This document shows positions 47,950 to 60,149 of a stretch of DNA of 64,000 nucleotides, in pieces. This stretch comes from Ligustrum vulgare (lineage: Eukaryota > Streptophyta > Magnoliopsida > Lamiales > Oleaceae), in NCBI GenBank assembly GCA_963555705.1, contig OY743190.1:13863501-13927500 (forward strand), read 5' to 3'. The position numbers were made by a program, and so were the translations under genes. Below the pieces are notes generated by a model. It saw nothing but the letters and a program-made list of their open reading frames with translations. It was not told the origin of the DNA and did no database searches. How positions within the stretch are numbered: the first letter of the stretch is position 1; every line of letters starts with the position of its first letter.

Positions 47950-50179
47950 CATTTAAGAAGAATTATGATTACCCATCTTTCTTGTGTGGAGAAAAAGACG
48001 AGGGAGAGTGGAGACAGAGATTCGAGTTTGCATACATGTTGGACAATCGAAATGGAAGGCAAAAGAGAGTTGACAAAGCGTTGATAATAAAAAAATTTAG
48101 AATGTGTTTGAGATACATTTTTCTTAAAAATGAGTTTGTAATCATGATTATTTTTTATTTTTTTTGAAGAATTTGTGGTTAAAATGTAAGTTACAATATT
48201 ATTTTATTGAAATACATACTTAGTTCAAAACGAATTTGGAAAAAAAAAATGAAGATCTATAACTAATGTCTTACATTCAATATTTACAGACTTAGATACA
48301 TTAAAAATTATAAACTTAAAAAGTAAGCTTCTTTTAATATTTGGCATTCGGGTTGTCATCATTTATTAACAAATTTGACAACGTAGTAGGTCTCATTGTA
48401 TCGTAAGGATGTGTTTATTTTTAAATGCACATCATAAGTTTGGTGAGGACAAATATTTGTCCAAAAGAAAAAGGACATTTCAAGTTCGTCAATTCGAAGT
48501 TCACGTAACGAACCTTCAACTATTTCAGAAAAATATATTTCAACTCAATTAAATTTTAATATTGCATACAAAATATATTCTGAAAAGTGAATTATGATTG
48601 TTTTGAAATTAAAGAGAGATGGGGATGCCAAAGCTAAAACATCACATGGGAATAAATTTCAAAAATGGTCCCTATTTTGCTAGTAAAAAGATGAAAGTGG
48701 TTTACCCTACCCAATAATCCTGGAGTCCTTTTTGACTTCTGAGTACATTTTCAGGACCATGGCCCTGGTCATGTTTAGATATGGTCGTGCACTTTTTACA
48801 GGGTGAGGGTGTAGATGATAGGATAAAAGCTTTCTTATCATTTATTATTTTATCCCTCATTTTCTATTTTTCTAAGAAAATTATGAACAATTATTTTGAT
48901 CAAATTTATGAACAATCCATTCACATGGATGGTGGGGGCCACACGTAGTCAATGTGTGGCTCCCACCACCCATGTGAGTGAGTTGTCCACAAAATTGTTC
49001 ATTGTAGTTGTTCATGTATAATGATTGATTTTTCTATTATCTCTTGTTCTGTAGCAGAGAAAATTTAAGAAACACACCTGCACTTATAAATTGTATTATG
49101 ATTTGCATTTGCCGTGCACCATTCCTCAAATTGTCCACCTAAACTTTAAATAAGTTATTACGCCTCATTTGACCAGGTTCCAAACATTGGTCACATGATA
49201 GCCAGCTAACAAATTAACTTAGGTCGGACTCTATTATCACTGTCCTATAGAGCGGAGTCAGGGTCAAGACATGGAGTGGGCCTGGAGGACTTTTTGAACA
49301 GGGCCATTGAATTTTTTTATTTTTTAAATGGGACAACGGTTTTTTAGATTTTGGGGGTGGGCCAAGACCCACTATGGCCACCCCTTATCTCCGTCCCGAT
49401 TAAGAGGTGGCAAGATGGATGGATTGACGGACAGGCAAATCAGACCTGTGAAAATCGGTCCCAATAGACTTGGGATTACGGGCCGACCTGTGACACGAGG
49501 AGCCGATTCATGGATCAAGAGAATATGAACCGCATGTTTCGTGGGTAACACTTTCACGGGCTGCGAAAAATTGAACTGAAACCATATTTTAGAAACCGTC
49601 GATGGGTGCTACGCGGACGATTAACAAAATGGTTTTGGACCGGACCAAACCGGTCAAGAATGATTTGGTATGAGTTTGAAATTTTTAATTGCGGTTCGAA
49701 ACCAAACGGGACCGATGAAAAAATATATAAAAAAGGAAAAATTTCAAAAAATCGGCCAATATGTAAAACTCAATAGTTATATGGGTATTCTTGTTAATTT
49801 CTATTACATTTATTACCCAATTAGACAATTACCATACTTCAAAATTCAAATAAATTCAATAATCTACATCCAAATATTCGATGAATGGTTTGAGTCATAA
49901 CAAACAACGAAAATCTTATGTAATTGTTATATTGATTATGTAATCTCTATCTAAGCAATAAACATTTTTTATTGTGATCAGTTATACTCTCTATCTAATC
50001 AATAAACATCTTTTTTTAGATATGATGATCACACATGTCTTATTGGACATCATATTATTTTTTTGACATTATAGACTTATATTGTAATATTGTCGTAATT
50101 TTTATTTGTAACATCTTAGCCTAAAAAGGTGGATAAAATAACTATATTGTAATTTTACCGTGATTTCGTTTTAATTTAA
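47950..50179. other. Intergenic DNA between CASPL2B and OBERON genes
   Basis: No gene. Around 49249-49400 the ends gcggagtcaggg and (reverse complement of the right end) gacggagataagggg hint at a short degenerate hAT-type element, without a matching duplication. Around 49570-49760, short motifs such as accaaaccggtc resemble non-coding repeat fragments. A near-inverted pair, catggatggtgggggcc and tggctcccaccacccatg, lies at 48926-48975. Confidence 0.45.
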
Positions 50180-50335
50180 GCACTATTTGGTCCTAGAAAA
50201 ATTGAACAATTTTTTTTTTTCAAATTAATTTTTAGCCACATATTTCTATGGAATATACCACTTTACACATTTTCAACAACTTTTCAATCATACATTCAAA
50301 AAAATTTCTAATTTCTCTCACACCAAACAAGCTCT
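50180..50335. mobile_element. Tourist-like MITE, degenerate
   Basis: Begins gcactatttgg after taa and ends ccaaacaagctc before tta. Inside are tttagccacatatttc and ttttcaatcataca, as in related copies. Confidence 0.6.
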
Positions 50336-50454
50336 TAGTTAGTATTTTAATTTATAGTAGATATATTTAACTTGTTTAGATTTATTGTCAATAAATATAA
50401 CTATATATCGTAATCAATGAATTAGTGGCATAAAATAGGAAGACAAAAAAAATA

Positions 50455-50748
50455 CGACATCCGTCCCTTAAAGATAGTCCCTTACTCATTGTCACACGGA
50501 TCAAGAAATGTCAATTAATGTTGTTAGAAAAATAAGCTTTATATTCTCTTTTCCTAATATACCCCTTTCCCATAAAATTGAAAGAGTATAAATTCATTTA
50601 AACTAATAAAAAATACATTAAATAACATTAAATAAGAATAAAATATGACATAAAATATTAACTTCACTCTCAAAAAAGAAAGTGGACTATCTTTTTGGGA
50701 CGGACGAAAAAGAAATAGTGAACTATCTTTGTGAGACGTAAGGAGTAT
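50455..50748. mobile_element. Stowaway-type MITE, copy 1
   Basis: Left arm catccgtcccttaaagatagtcc, right arm gaactatctttgtgagacgtaaggag, with the internal pair gtggactatctttttgggacggacg. This is the familiar ctccctccgtccc element of plant genomes, mutated at its outer ends. Confidence 0.75.
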
Positions 50749-51574
50749 ATGGTGAAATCGACGGTTTAAAATCGGATTAAATAGTTTGATTTAGGTTTGA
50801 GTTTTTTCAAATCGATTTAAACGGTTTGGTTTCCAAATCTGTCAAAAATCGATAAAATCGAACCGCTTACACCCCTAGTTAGAAGTAACATAAGATATAA
50901 ATTTGGATTCTATGTAAACGTTTCTTTATATAAATATAAATTTATCATTTTATTCATTTCATATTTAACAATTTAGCAAAAAAATATTTTTGCTTCGATA
51001 TTTTTATTCATACAGGTCAAACTGGATTGAACCCGACCCGTGACCTGTATCGGCCAGCAGGCGGGCCTGGGTTATAGTTCAAAATTTGTGGGTCGACCCG
51101 AATTGGCCTGTAAACTTGCAGTCGACGGGCTTTTTTCACACTAGCAGTACTGGGCTCATATGTTGACGCGCCAACTCAAATTGACACCTCTACTATCCTA
51201 CTTGACCAAACTTGGACCATTAAAAAAAAAAATAGTCGATGATACAACACCTCGGTTGAGGTCCCATATTTCTACCGATCCTCCATGATCGAGACAAGTT
51301 TCCACGCCCTACTACAATGCAATTAATTAAACCCAAATGTACAGGAGTCTTACAAGTGAATGTGAATGAAGTCGAGATCTGTTAGTCATGTCAAAGATCA
51401 GAAATCGAGACCAACACGAACAATTTGCAATTTAAACCCGAACTCTACTAGAATTGAATTTCATCTACCTTGTGGATCGAAAATTTCTGAAATAGCACTA
51501 TTGCATATTAAGGCATGCACATAGTTGCAGATCCAGCTAGTTGTGAGCCTATTCGACAACTCATTTTGTATCCG

Positions 51575-51630
<56 letters not shown>

Positions 51631-52800
51631 CTTTGTAATTAAAAGCATGTCTAGTTCTATACAAAATTTTTAAATTATCCTCACATTCATATTCAATCAT
51701 ATATTTTTATGAGATACCACTTTTTCACATTTTTCAACCACACGTCTTAAAAAAAACTCCAAAATTCCTCAAAATTTTGAATACATTGGACCAAACGGAA
51801 TTTAAGTTGTCAATTTTTTTCTCTTGTAACATAACGACTCCTCGTACTCTCCTATCCAATCATACTCACTCAAATTTCTAGATCAACCACTGGATGCAAT
51901 GTACTCTAAAACTAATACAATAGGCAATCACAATTGATAATGCCTCGAAATGGTTACAGAAATTTTTAGTGATATTGATTAATTAATAAGATCAAAGTGT
52001 CAGCTTAAAACGATAAAATCATATGATATGACAGGAAAGTAGGCCAACTCGTTGCCAGAATCAGAAGACTACGTGTTTGTTTGATATTGTTTAAATAGAG
52101 TTTTTTTTTTTTTTTAATGAATAATGATTTTTAAGAGAATGAATAGTTGAAATTTGATTGAAAAGTCAAATATTGTGGACTTGACTTTTAATGGATGATT
52201 GAGATTAAGCACCGAGGAAAAAAAAATAAAAATTAAAGAGTACCAAACAAAGGCTATATATGATCACTGCCTTGAGAACTCGGGGTGGTAATTTTCAGGT
52301 GCGAACTACCCGAAATACCTGTGTTAACCTTGTCACAGAATATATGGTGAACAAGAAGAACCTTATCATGGGAATAAGCAGCGGATAGACCAAAAGTCTG
52401 AAGTTTTTACCAGAAATTCGTGCAGCATTCAATAGATATCACATTCTACAAATATGAAAGATAACCAAGTGCATTATTGTGAGCATTTTTATGTTGTACA
52501 ATTGTTCTTGATAGCACACAAGGTCCACCTTAAGGTGCGTTGAAACCGTGAATCCACGGCTATGAGATACAGAAGCTGAAATTCGAATCACAGTATAAGC
52601 ATGAAGTAGAAGAATAGAACCCCAGAATACACAGGAGGCTCAAAACTACATCCACAAATACACTAAAACAGGGAAATAACTTGCATCCAGACTTTCCATG
52701 AACTTCATTTCTAACCTTTTACAACAACAATTCACACTGCGAATGAAAAGTTTCATACCCGAGTCAGAAGTTAAAAATCTAATATACAGATTGACAAGAC
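50749..52800. other. Intergenic DNA downstream of OBERON
   Basis: No gene. It contains a (TA)n microsatellite and AT-rich MITE-like relics (for example 51640-51800, ending accaaacggaattta). The bases close to 52801 should be the OBERON 3' untranslated region. Confidence 0.45.
51578..51629. repeat. (TA)n microsatellite, about 52 bp
   Basis: Uninterrupted ta/at alternation. Confidence 0.97.
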
Positions 52801-55800
52801 TCAAGGAATTTTACCCAGAGAGTGAAGGTCACTTGATTGGCCTTCTGCCTTAGAAGAACCATTGTACATGCTCTGGAGCAGGTCTTGAATTTTGCTGTAC
52901 ATCATCTGGGAAGGGTCACTTGTTCCTGCACTGCTTTGTGATGCCCTGGAACTCTCTTGAAGCTTAATCTTTTCAAATAAATATTGCTTCTCTGCTTCGG
53001 CCTCGTGCAATCTTTGTTTGAGATACCTGCTAACATAATCCTCTTCCGACTTCTCTGTCTTGGCAAGTGCAATTCTTTGCAACCTCTCAGCTTCTCGCCG
53101 AGCTTCATTAGCCTTCAGCTCAAACATATCAGCCTCAGCTTGTTTGAGCCTTACAATACTTTCAAGTTCATCGATTTGTATCTTCTTTCTCTGCCTTTCC
53201 ATCTTTAATGCAGCAACTTCCCTAGCTTTATCTTTGAGCTCTTGCTCACAAGCGTCTACAGCCAAGCGGGCTTTTTTAACCATCCGCATCTTCTCCTCTG
53301 CTACCATTTCCATTTTTCTAACAGCTTCCTGCACTACATCAGCTATCTTGTTGAATGCTTCCTGTGGAGATACCATCTGGCCTCCTTCCTCACTCTCTTG
53401 ATTCTTTAAGGGGTCAGCCTCAAGCTCTGTAAAGAAAACAGAAAGAAAAGAATGGTTGGAGAAAAGAAGGAATGGAAATTCTATGTAAACAATTCTATTA
53501 AGTTATTCAGAGAAGAAAAAATTTATGCCTCACACATCACATCATTAGTGAAAATTCTCAGTGAATCGTAGACTCGTAGATAAATTGCTTAATTTTCCTG
53601 AATTTTAAATAAATAAAAGAAATTGTATTTCAAAGTGGTTTCAGATGTACAAAAGATAGAGAGTAATTGTCTTAAGTTTTACAATATTAACAGAGGAATT
53701 GCCCTATCATAGATCTGCCCAGGGTTGGGGTTTAAGCAACACGATAAGACAAATGTATGCATCAAGTAGATGCAAGTGTTTGTCTCAAGTAATTTGATTT
53801 AATGCAATTCAAAATAGTATTCATTGTTTCACAAAAAGTTCACACTTGACAAAAACCCTGATCCCCTTAACGCATACCTTAGGACCGTATTCTTCTGCTT
53901 TAATAAATTTCATTTTAACAAAGATTGTCCAATTAAAGAAAAGCTACTAAAGGCATCCAAAAAAAAGCAAAATACGGACTATGTTTCTCAAACACAAGAG
54001 TTTGGTAATTCATGTTATTCCATAGAAATATGACAGGATAAATTAGATTATCAGTGTTTTATCCAAGCTTCACAAATTATCTCAACTAACCAGATTCATT
54101 GTCCCAATAAAAGAAAAAGATGTTACTACAAGATGGAAAATTTTAGAGTTGCGGTGCACCAAGAATGCTAACATGTTTCTCTCAGTGCATCATGTTAATG
54201 TTCCCCCCCTTCATGTAATTGAAGTTAGAAGAGGATGCTACCTCGTACTTGCTAAAGAACTTTTAGTCAGCACCATAACCTAACCATCACAGTGCATCCA
54301 CCATCATACTATGGCATATAAGTCATTGCAAATTTGACCTACACCTTGTATCAATAGTCACATTAAAAGAAATTTTTTCATCTGAAATAGGGAGCTATAA
54401 ATGCCTAATGAAGAGCATCCTACAGCAGGAGAAACAGTGAATGCTCGAAGGATACCACTCCCCACATGAAGATTTACACGATATGTTTAGCTTCTATTCA
54501 CATCATAAATTAGCTTCTAATCAGTCCCTATTCCCTGTAGGCCATGAATTTTTCAGCAATAGCCTGTAGCAGAAATTTGTGAAATGAAGAAACTATGGAT
54601 GGATAATTTGAGTGAGTCAAAGTCAACAACTGAAATACATCCTGTAATTATTCAAATAACTAGAGGGGGAAAGAGCAGTCACATGAAATATCTTTGGTGA
54701 AAAAATTGACCGAAATAAAAAATTCTCAGCCCAAATCAAGTTGTGAAGAGAGTTCTGGAAGAAGCTACTATAATTGATATATGAAATATGTTTAACGTCC
54801 AAGCAACCAAAAACTGAAACAGATACTTGTTTTCATGTTCACGTTGCCCAGTTAAATAAATCAAAGCAATCAATGTAGCCAAAAAATGGCGATGGTGAAA
54901 TCACCTAGCAAGTAAAGCTTACCTTGAAAGAACATTAAAATAACTTTACAGGCCATGGGTTCTGCCACCCCACTTTTCAGATTTTCTATGAGTTCATCAC
55001 ACTTCCAGTACAATTTCCTGCCTCTTGGATCCTCACTCCCGCGGAAAATTCTACATACATAGTCAAGTTCTCTAATCAAAGCTTCCCTATCCCAGCTCGG
55101 TGCACAATGCTGAAAGATATCTTTCACCCAACCTAACAACTCAGATGTCCTACTGCAAGCTCGGCATCTGAATAGCATTTCTGCTGAGCTAGCCCCATTC
55201 TTAACACACGAGCCCATACCAATCTGACAATTTCGGATGGCACAATCCGTGTGAGTCCAATGGGAACACTGATCACAACCAATCCATCTACATGTGTTTA
55301 CCTCAAAATCAAATTTGAGGCAGATCACACACATGCATAGGTTACAGAAACCATTTCTCTTAGAGCACATTTCACAGGTACAGTCCTCTGCTGGTAGTGC
55401 GCTTCCACAGGCTATGTTTCTGCACCTCTTGTATAAGAAAATGTCGATAAGAGAAGCTTGAGAGAGACTGACGCTAGGGTGCAAAAATGCCTGGATTCCA
55501 GTCTTTATAGCAACTAAAATTTCTAACTGAGCCCTATGTGCCAGAATTAGTGTTTTATCTGTCAAATCACCCCTAGTTTGAACTAACTTCTGCAGAAACA
55601 GAAATTCTTCTCTTTGCTGGGAACCACCCAATCCTTCAAGAAATGACCGAAGCTCATTTTTAAACTTCTCTAGGAACTCATCGGGAAGATTTTGCATTCT
55701 TTCTGCTATGATATCAACTCTTTCTCTGGCCACATCTCGCAGAGACAACTTATCTGAGCTTGAAATGCGCCGAACAACAGAATGTTCAGCAAAACCATTC

Positions 55801-56057
55801 TCTCTTTCCTTCTCTTTCTCCAGTTTCTTTGCTACCAAAGCATCAGCAGTGGGCCAGGTTTCTCTCGAACTAGCACTCTCTGATGGGGATTCACGAACCT
55901 GATCAGAATTTGAGCCAAGCTCCTGAAAATTTGGAGATCCACATCCATCTGGTGAGACTAGGGAGAGGGACGTCTGCAGTCCTCCAGGCCGTGGCTGTTG
56001 TCGTGGGGGAAGCATTGAGGACTGGTGATTGAAGTGAGATCCAGAGGATGTCCCCAT
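52801..56057 (-). CDS. OBE1: OBERON-type PHD-finger protein (OBE1/OBE2-like)
   Basis: Two coding exons, 54923-56057 and 52801-53426, separated by a 1,496-bp GT-AG intron in phase 1, give 586 residues. The start ATG at 56057 opens MGTSSGSHFNHQSSMLPP. The N-terminus is Ser/Pro-rich and low-complexity. The Oberon-type PHD region spans about residues 210-320 with closely spaced Cys/His: RCRNIACGSA, CTCEMCSKRNGFCNLCMCVIC, IGCDQCSHWTHTDC, FRCRAC. The second exon is almost wholly a coiled coil, with heptad-rich AEEKMRMVKKARL, QIDELESIVRLKQAEADM and YLKQRLHEAEAEKQYL. In Arabidopsis OBE1 and OBE2 are nuclear, redundant, and needed to establish root and shoot meristems; the coiled coil mediates partner binding. 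All zinc ligands look present. OBE1 and OBE2 cannot be told apart here. Confidence 0.95.
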
Positions 56058-56880
56058 CCAGAAATACCCTTAATGAATTTGAAGAGTAAAGATCAAAATC
56101 TACTCAGTTAACTATATATTAAGGTGAACGTCAACTCAATTGTTTTTAATGTGAAACTTCAACAAATATTTAGCCCCGACCCAAACAGTAAAAAGTAGCA
56201 TTTGCTGCATAATAATAGCTGTGGGAAAAATTTATGCACGTATTCTTTTGATTACCAAAATCAACTTCATTTGGAACAAATATAGCTTATTCGATTAAAA
56301 CAAAACAAAACAAAACCCTTCCTCCCAGTACAAAAGACATTTTCAAAAATAAATCGATGGACTGTTATTACCAAAAAAAAAAAAAAATTTAACCTCTAAA
56401 GCAAAAGTCAAATATACAATCTTAGCTTCAAGTTTCAAGCAAGCAAAAATTAAGGGCGTATTTTAACAAGCAAATAAGTAAAGTTCAGAACTTTAAGCTT
56501 GACGAAGAACAATAATATATCAAACCGATATTAGTTTACTGTATACATACATCTCCTTCTTGTCAAATTGGTGTTGGGGAAGGGGATTAAAACCAGCTAA
56601 GAACAATACAACTATAAACAAACAACAAAATCTAGAAAGTACAAAGCTGATAAATTAAGAAAATGTAAAACAAAGACCGAAACTCCCTCAATCGCGTCAT
56701 AGAACAAGATCTACATCGGTGAACAGAATTCAACAACCATCAAATCTTCAAATAAAATGAAATTACGCTAAAGAATATAAAAGAGAGAATCTTTTTACCT
56801 TAAGAGATAAATTGAAACCTTGAAATTGACCGAGTGTTTTTATTTTTTTTTTATCACTTTTCCTGCTTGAAACCCTAGCC
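56058..56880 (-). promoter_or_regulatory. OBERON 5' leader, probable leader intron
   Basis: On the - strand, tctcttaag followed by gtaaaaag near 56799 would be a splice donor, and an acceptor just before ggtatttctggatgggg (about 56070) would remove about 720 bp of leader. A leader intron in this position is plausible but untested. The transcription start would then lie beyond 56800. Confidence 0.45.
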
Positions 56881-57025
56881 TACCAAGGCATTTGGTGGAG
56901 GATGGAAGCCTTTGGTCTACCGTTTGGACCCGTTGAAGGGTTACGATGAAATAGAAAGGCAATGAGGAGATGATGACTGGATTGGCAAGTTGGTGGTATT
57001 TCCGGGTCCCTCAGCAACGTTCACC

Positions 57026-57196
57026 GAATTAATCTAAGTGCACAATTGTGGTTACAATGTAGATGACAATTTGATGATGTGGAGGAGTTATTGTTGTTGA
57101 TTAAAAAGATGATGTGATGTGTGGAAAGAGGAGATTGCGCCATGTAGGCAAATTGTGATCCTTATTGTGACCCTAATTGTGAATGTAGCAAAACTG
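57026..57196. mobile_element. Mutator-like MITE, 171 bp, with 9-bp duplication
   Basis: Perfect 9-bp repeats acgttcacc flank it at 57017-57025 and 57197-57205. The two ends align without gaps over about 33 bases when one is reverse complemented, sharing CTA and CACAATT..GGT.ACAAT. A 9-bp duplication is the signature of Mutator-like transposons. No coding. Confidence 0.7.
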
Positions 57197-57781
57197 ACGT
57201 TCACCTGCCCTCGTTGCTGACTTTTCTATTTACTACCAGTGAATCATCTCATGCGATACATAGAAAGAAATTTCTAAATAAAAATAATTTTATTCGAAAT
57301 TAAATGAATTCTTAAACAAAAGAAATAACATTCACATGAATAAGAGATAAGTTCATCATTTATTAATTTCATGTATAAACATCAACCTTTTAGGGAGAAG
57401 TCATACATGCGAAAATGATTGTGTCTGACTCTTATTGATAGTCATGGCATATGACACCATCGATGAAATTTTTTTTTGAAATCTAATAAGTATCCTAAAA
57501 TTTGAATGGCTCAACGATATCCTTGGAATAAAGAACTTGTATCCTGCATTACTGTCAGATAGAATTTGACCTTATAGAATATGATCTTCATGTTTTGTAA
57601 CGATTATTCACTATCTCCTCCAACCAAAAATTCGTCTTGCAAAATGAACACTTAAATGTAGGATCTCCAGTATTCATGTATTCTGAACATTCAAACAATA
57701 GATAAAAAAGTTAATAATAAAGATCATGCATATAAAAGATAAAATTCAATATTTTGACAATTGACAATGAAAAACAACATG

Positions 57782-57782
<1 letters not shown>

Positions 57783-57841
<59 letters not shown>
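57783..57841. repeat. (AAT)n microsatellite, about 59 bp
   Basis: About 20 perfect ata/aat units. The matching place in Helitron B has no such expansion, so it grew after the two copies separated. Confidence 0.97.
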
Positions 57842-57842
<1 letters not shown>

Positions 57843-58610
57843 TGCAAGGTTGACAAAGATATTGCATCAAATTTATGATATTTTAGGTTTTCAATATTTA
57901 TACAACGTAATTATTTTCTGATTGAAATTATAATTTAATATTGATCATCTCAATTTTTAGTTAAGTAAATTGGGAGACAATTTATATATTATTGTTAAAA
58001 AAATATCATAAAATTTGAATTAAAATATAGCAAAGAATATCTTGGTATGGTTAATTACTTTTTGAAATTTTAAAATTAACAGTTAGGACAAAAACCATTA
58101 ATAACTATATCATTTCAAACAATATAGATAAATTTGTTAACCGTTAATGTTAAAAAATGTGATATGAGATTTTTTGGAATAAAAAATTAATTAAGAATTA
58201 AATGTAATTGTCATTGAAATAATTTTGATAAATAATGCAACATAGGAAAGAACTTTAATACGTATATGTAATAAATAACTTAAAAATAGGATTTAGTTAT
58301 AAAAATTTCAATACAACGTGATTTATAAAAACACGAATGTGTATAAATTTTAGATATAATTTTAATTGAGAATTTGATATTGGATCTGCATGACTGAACC
58401 AAATATTTATCCATAAAATTAAGACCAATAAAATATCACAATTATTATAAGAAATTAATTACGTATTAAATGTAATTATCTATAAAAATATTTAATAATT
58501 TAATAATACGCTATAAAAAAGAGCTCCAATTTTTAGATGTACTAAATAACTAAAAATAAGATTATTTATAAAAATATATATATATGTATGATGTAATTTA
58601 TAATTTAGTA

Positions 58611-58769
58611 CTCCCTCCGTCCCATAAAGATAGTCATCTACTCATTTTCATACAGATTAAAGACAAAATGGAATATAAAATATTAATTTCATTCTTAAAA
58701 AATAAAGTAGACTATCTTTTTTAGACGGACAAAAAAGAAATAGTGGACTATCTTTGTAGACAGAGAGGG
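58611..58769. mobile_element. Stowaway MITE with TA duplication, copy 2
   Basis: Begins ctccctccgtcccataaagatagtc and ends gactatctttgtagacagagaggg, flanked by ta on both sides. Helitron B lacks it at the matching position, so it inserted into Helitron A. Confidence 0.85.
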
Positions 58770-60149
58770 TATTATCTAGTAATAAAATTTCAACATAATT
58801 TTTAACTGAAAATTTTACTTTGCATTTGTATAAATGAACACAAATATTTATTTGTAAGATTGAAAACGTTAGAAGAACACATTTTTTTATGAAAAGAGAG
58901 GTTTTGACACAAAAAAAATCAAATATAAATATGTAAAACCAAACAAATTATCGTTCTTATATCATAAAAAATAAAAAACTTCTCGGTAAAAGCAAATTTA
59001 AAAAAAATAATAATTCTAGTTTCTTATTTTTATTATTTTTTATACAATGTGATATACAATTTCATCAAATATGTATACTGACCCATGAATAATATGTTTT
59101 TTCTTCACTCAACGGCCGAAACCATTAACATATCTATCAAACCCAAAATTATTCTAAATAGCCCAACATTAATTAACACATTGCAACCCCAACATTGAAA
59201 TCTAGAATATAATATAAATAGGCTATTAACAAATCCTCTTATTAGTCTAAAATAATTTTGCATTCTATATTGTTTTCGAAGCTTTCTCTACAATATTATT
59301 GTTTTAATATTTTTTCTTTTTTGTTAGAAACCTAAATCTATGTTCAACGACTCAAAATATCACAGGTCTTGAAAAAAATAGTAGTGTCAATCCTTTTTAC
59401 TTTTTCAAAAAATAATTTACTATTTTTTATTTTCAACTGGTTTGTAATATTAATAACTAATAAGCATTACCACCACACCAGAAATTTTGAATCATAAAAC
59501 GTGATAAATAGAAGGTGGAGTGGAGCGGTCATGTTAAACAGTACACATTTTTTCAAAGAAATAACCCTTTAATTGAATCTTTTATTATTGTGTATATCTT
59601 CATAATAATTATATATAACAGAAATGAAAGAGGTTGTATATAGGGAAATGGAAAAAAAAAGGATATAGAAAACAAAAATGAATCAACAGATTTTGAAAAA
59701 TGGGGAAAAAATGAAACAAATTCTGAAAAAGCGAAATAGGAAAAAAAGAAGAAAAAAATAACTGAATTTCCAGTGTAATTAAGCGACGAGAAATAGAAGT
59801 CATGTAAATACAACAAATATTGAAGACTATAAGTAGACGTCAGCAATTTTGAAAATAATAAATAAATATTGAAGGTCCAACTATTTTTGAAGTGAGTTTT
59901 GAAGTTGATTATTGGATAGGGGATATAAGTAGTGTGACATGATAAATATTGAAGTTCCCAAAATTTGGAAAAATAAATAAATAAAATCTGCACATAGCAC
60001 AAGAGTTTTGGAGGGAAACAGTGAAATTGACTGGGGTTAACTCGGCTACTTTTATATATTACTAGTGAATCACCAGTGCGATGCACGAGAAGAAACGTTT
60101 GGATAAATATAATTCAATGTGAAATTAGATGAATTCTTTAGATAAAATA

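Larger units (their letters stand above)
57229..60055 (-). mobile_element. Helitron A (degenerate, non-coding)
   Basis: Its left part (57230-57480) and its middle (57540-58140) match the corresponding parts of Helitron B (60061-60480 and 62030-62600) in the same order. Its right end, read on the - strand, gives tatataaaagtagccgagtt, matching the 5' end of Helitron B (tatataaaagcagctgag). It lacks most of the helicase part that B keeps. A Stowaway MITE (58611-58769) and an AAT microsatellite lie inside. The exact 3' terminus has decayed. Confidence 0.7.

Noticed and set aside
49249..49400. Short hAT element with gcggagtcaggg-like ends
   Set aside because: Termini are only partly inverted and no 8-bp duplication is present; kept as a hint within the intergenic entry, not as a feature.
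59553..60086. 177-codon frame on the - strand, Phe/Tyr/Ser-rich
   Set aside because: It lies in AT-rich Helitron A sequence; composition alone explains it, and it ends across the Helitron junction.
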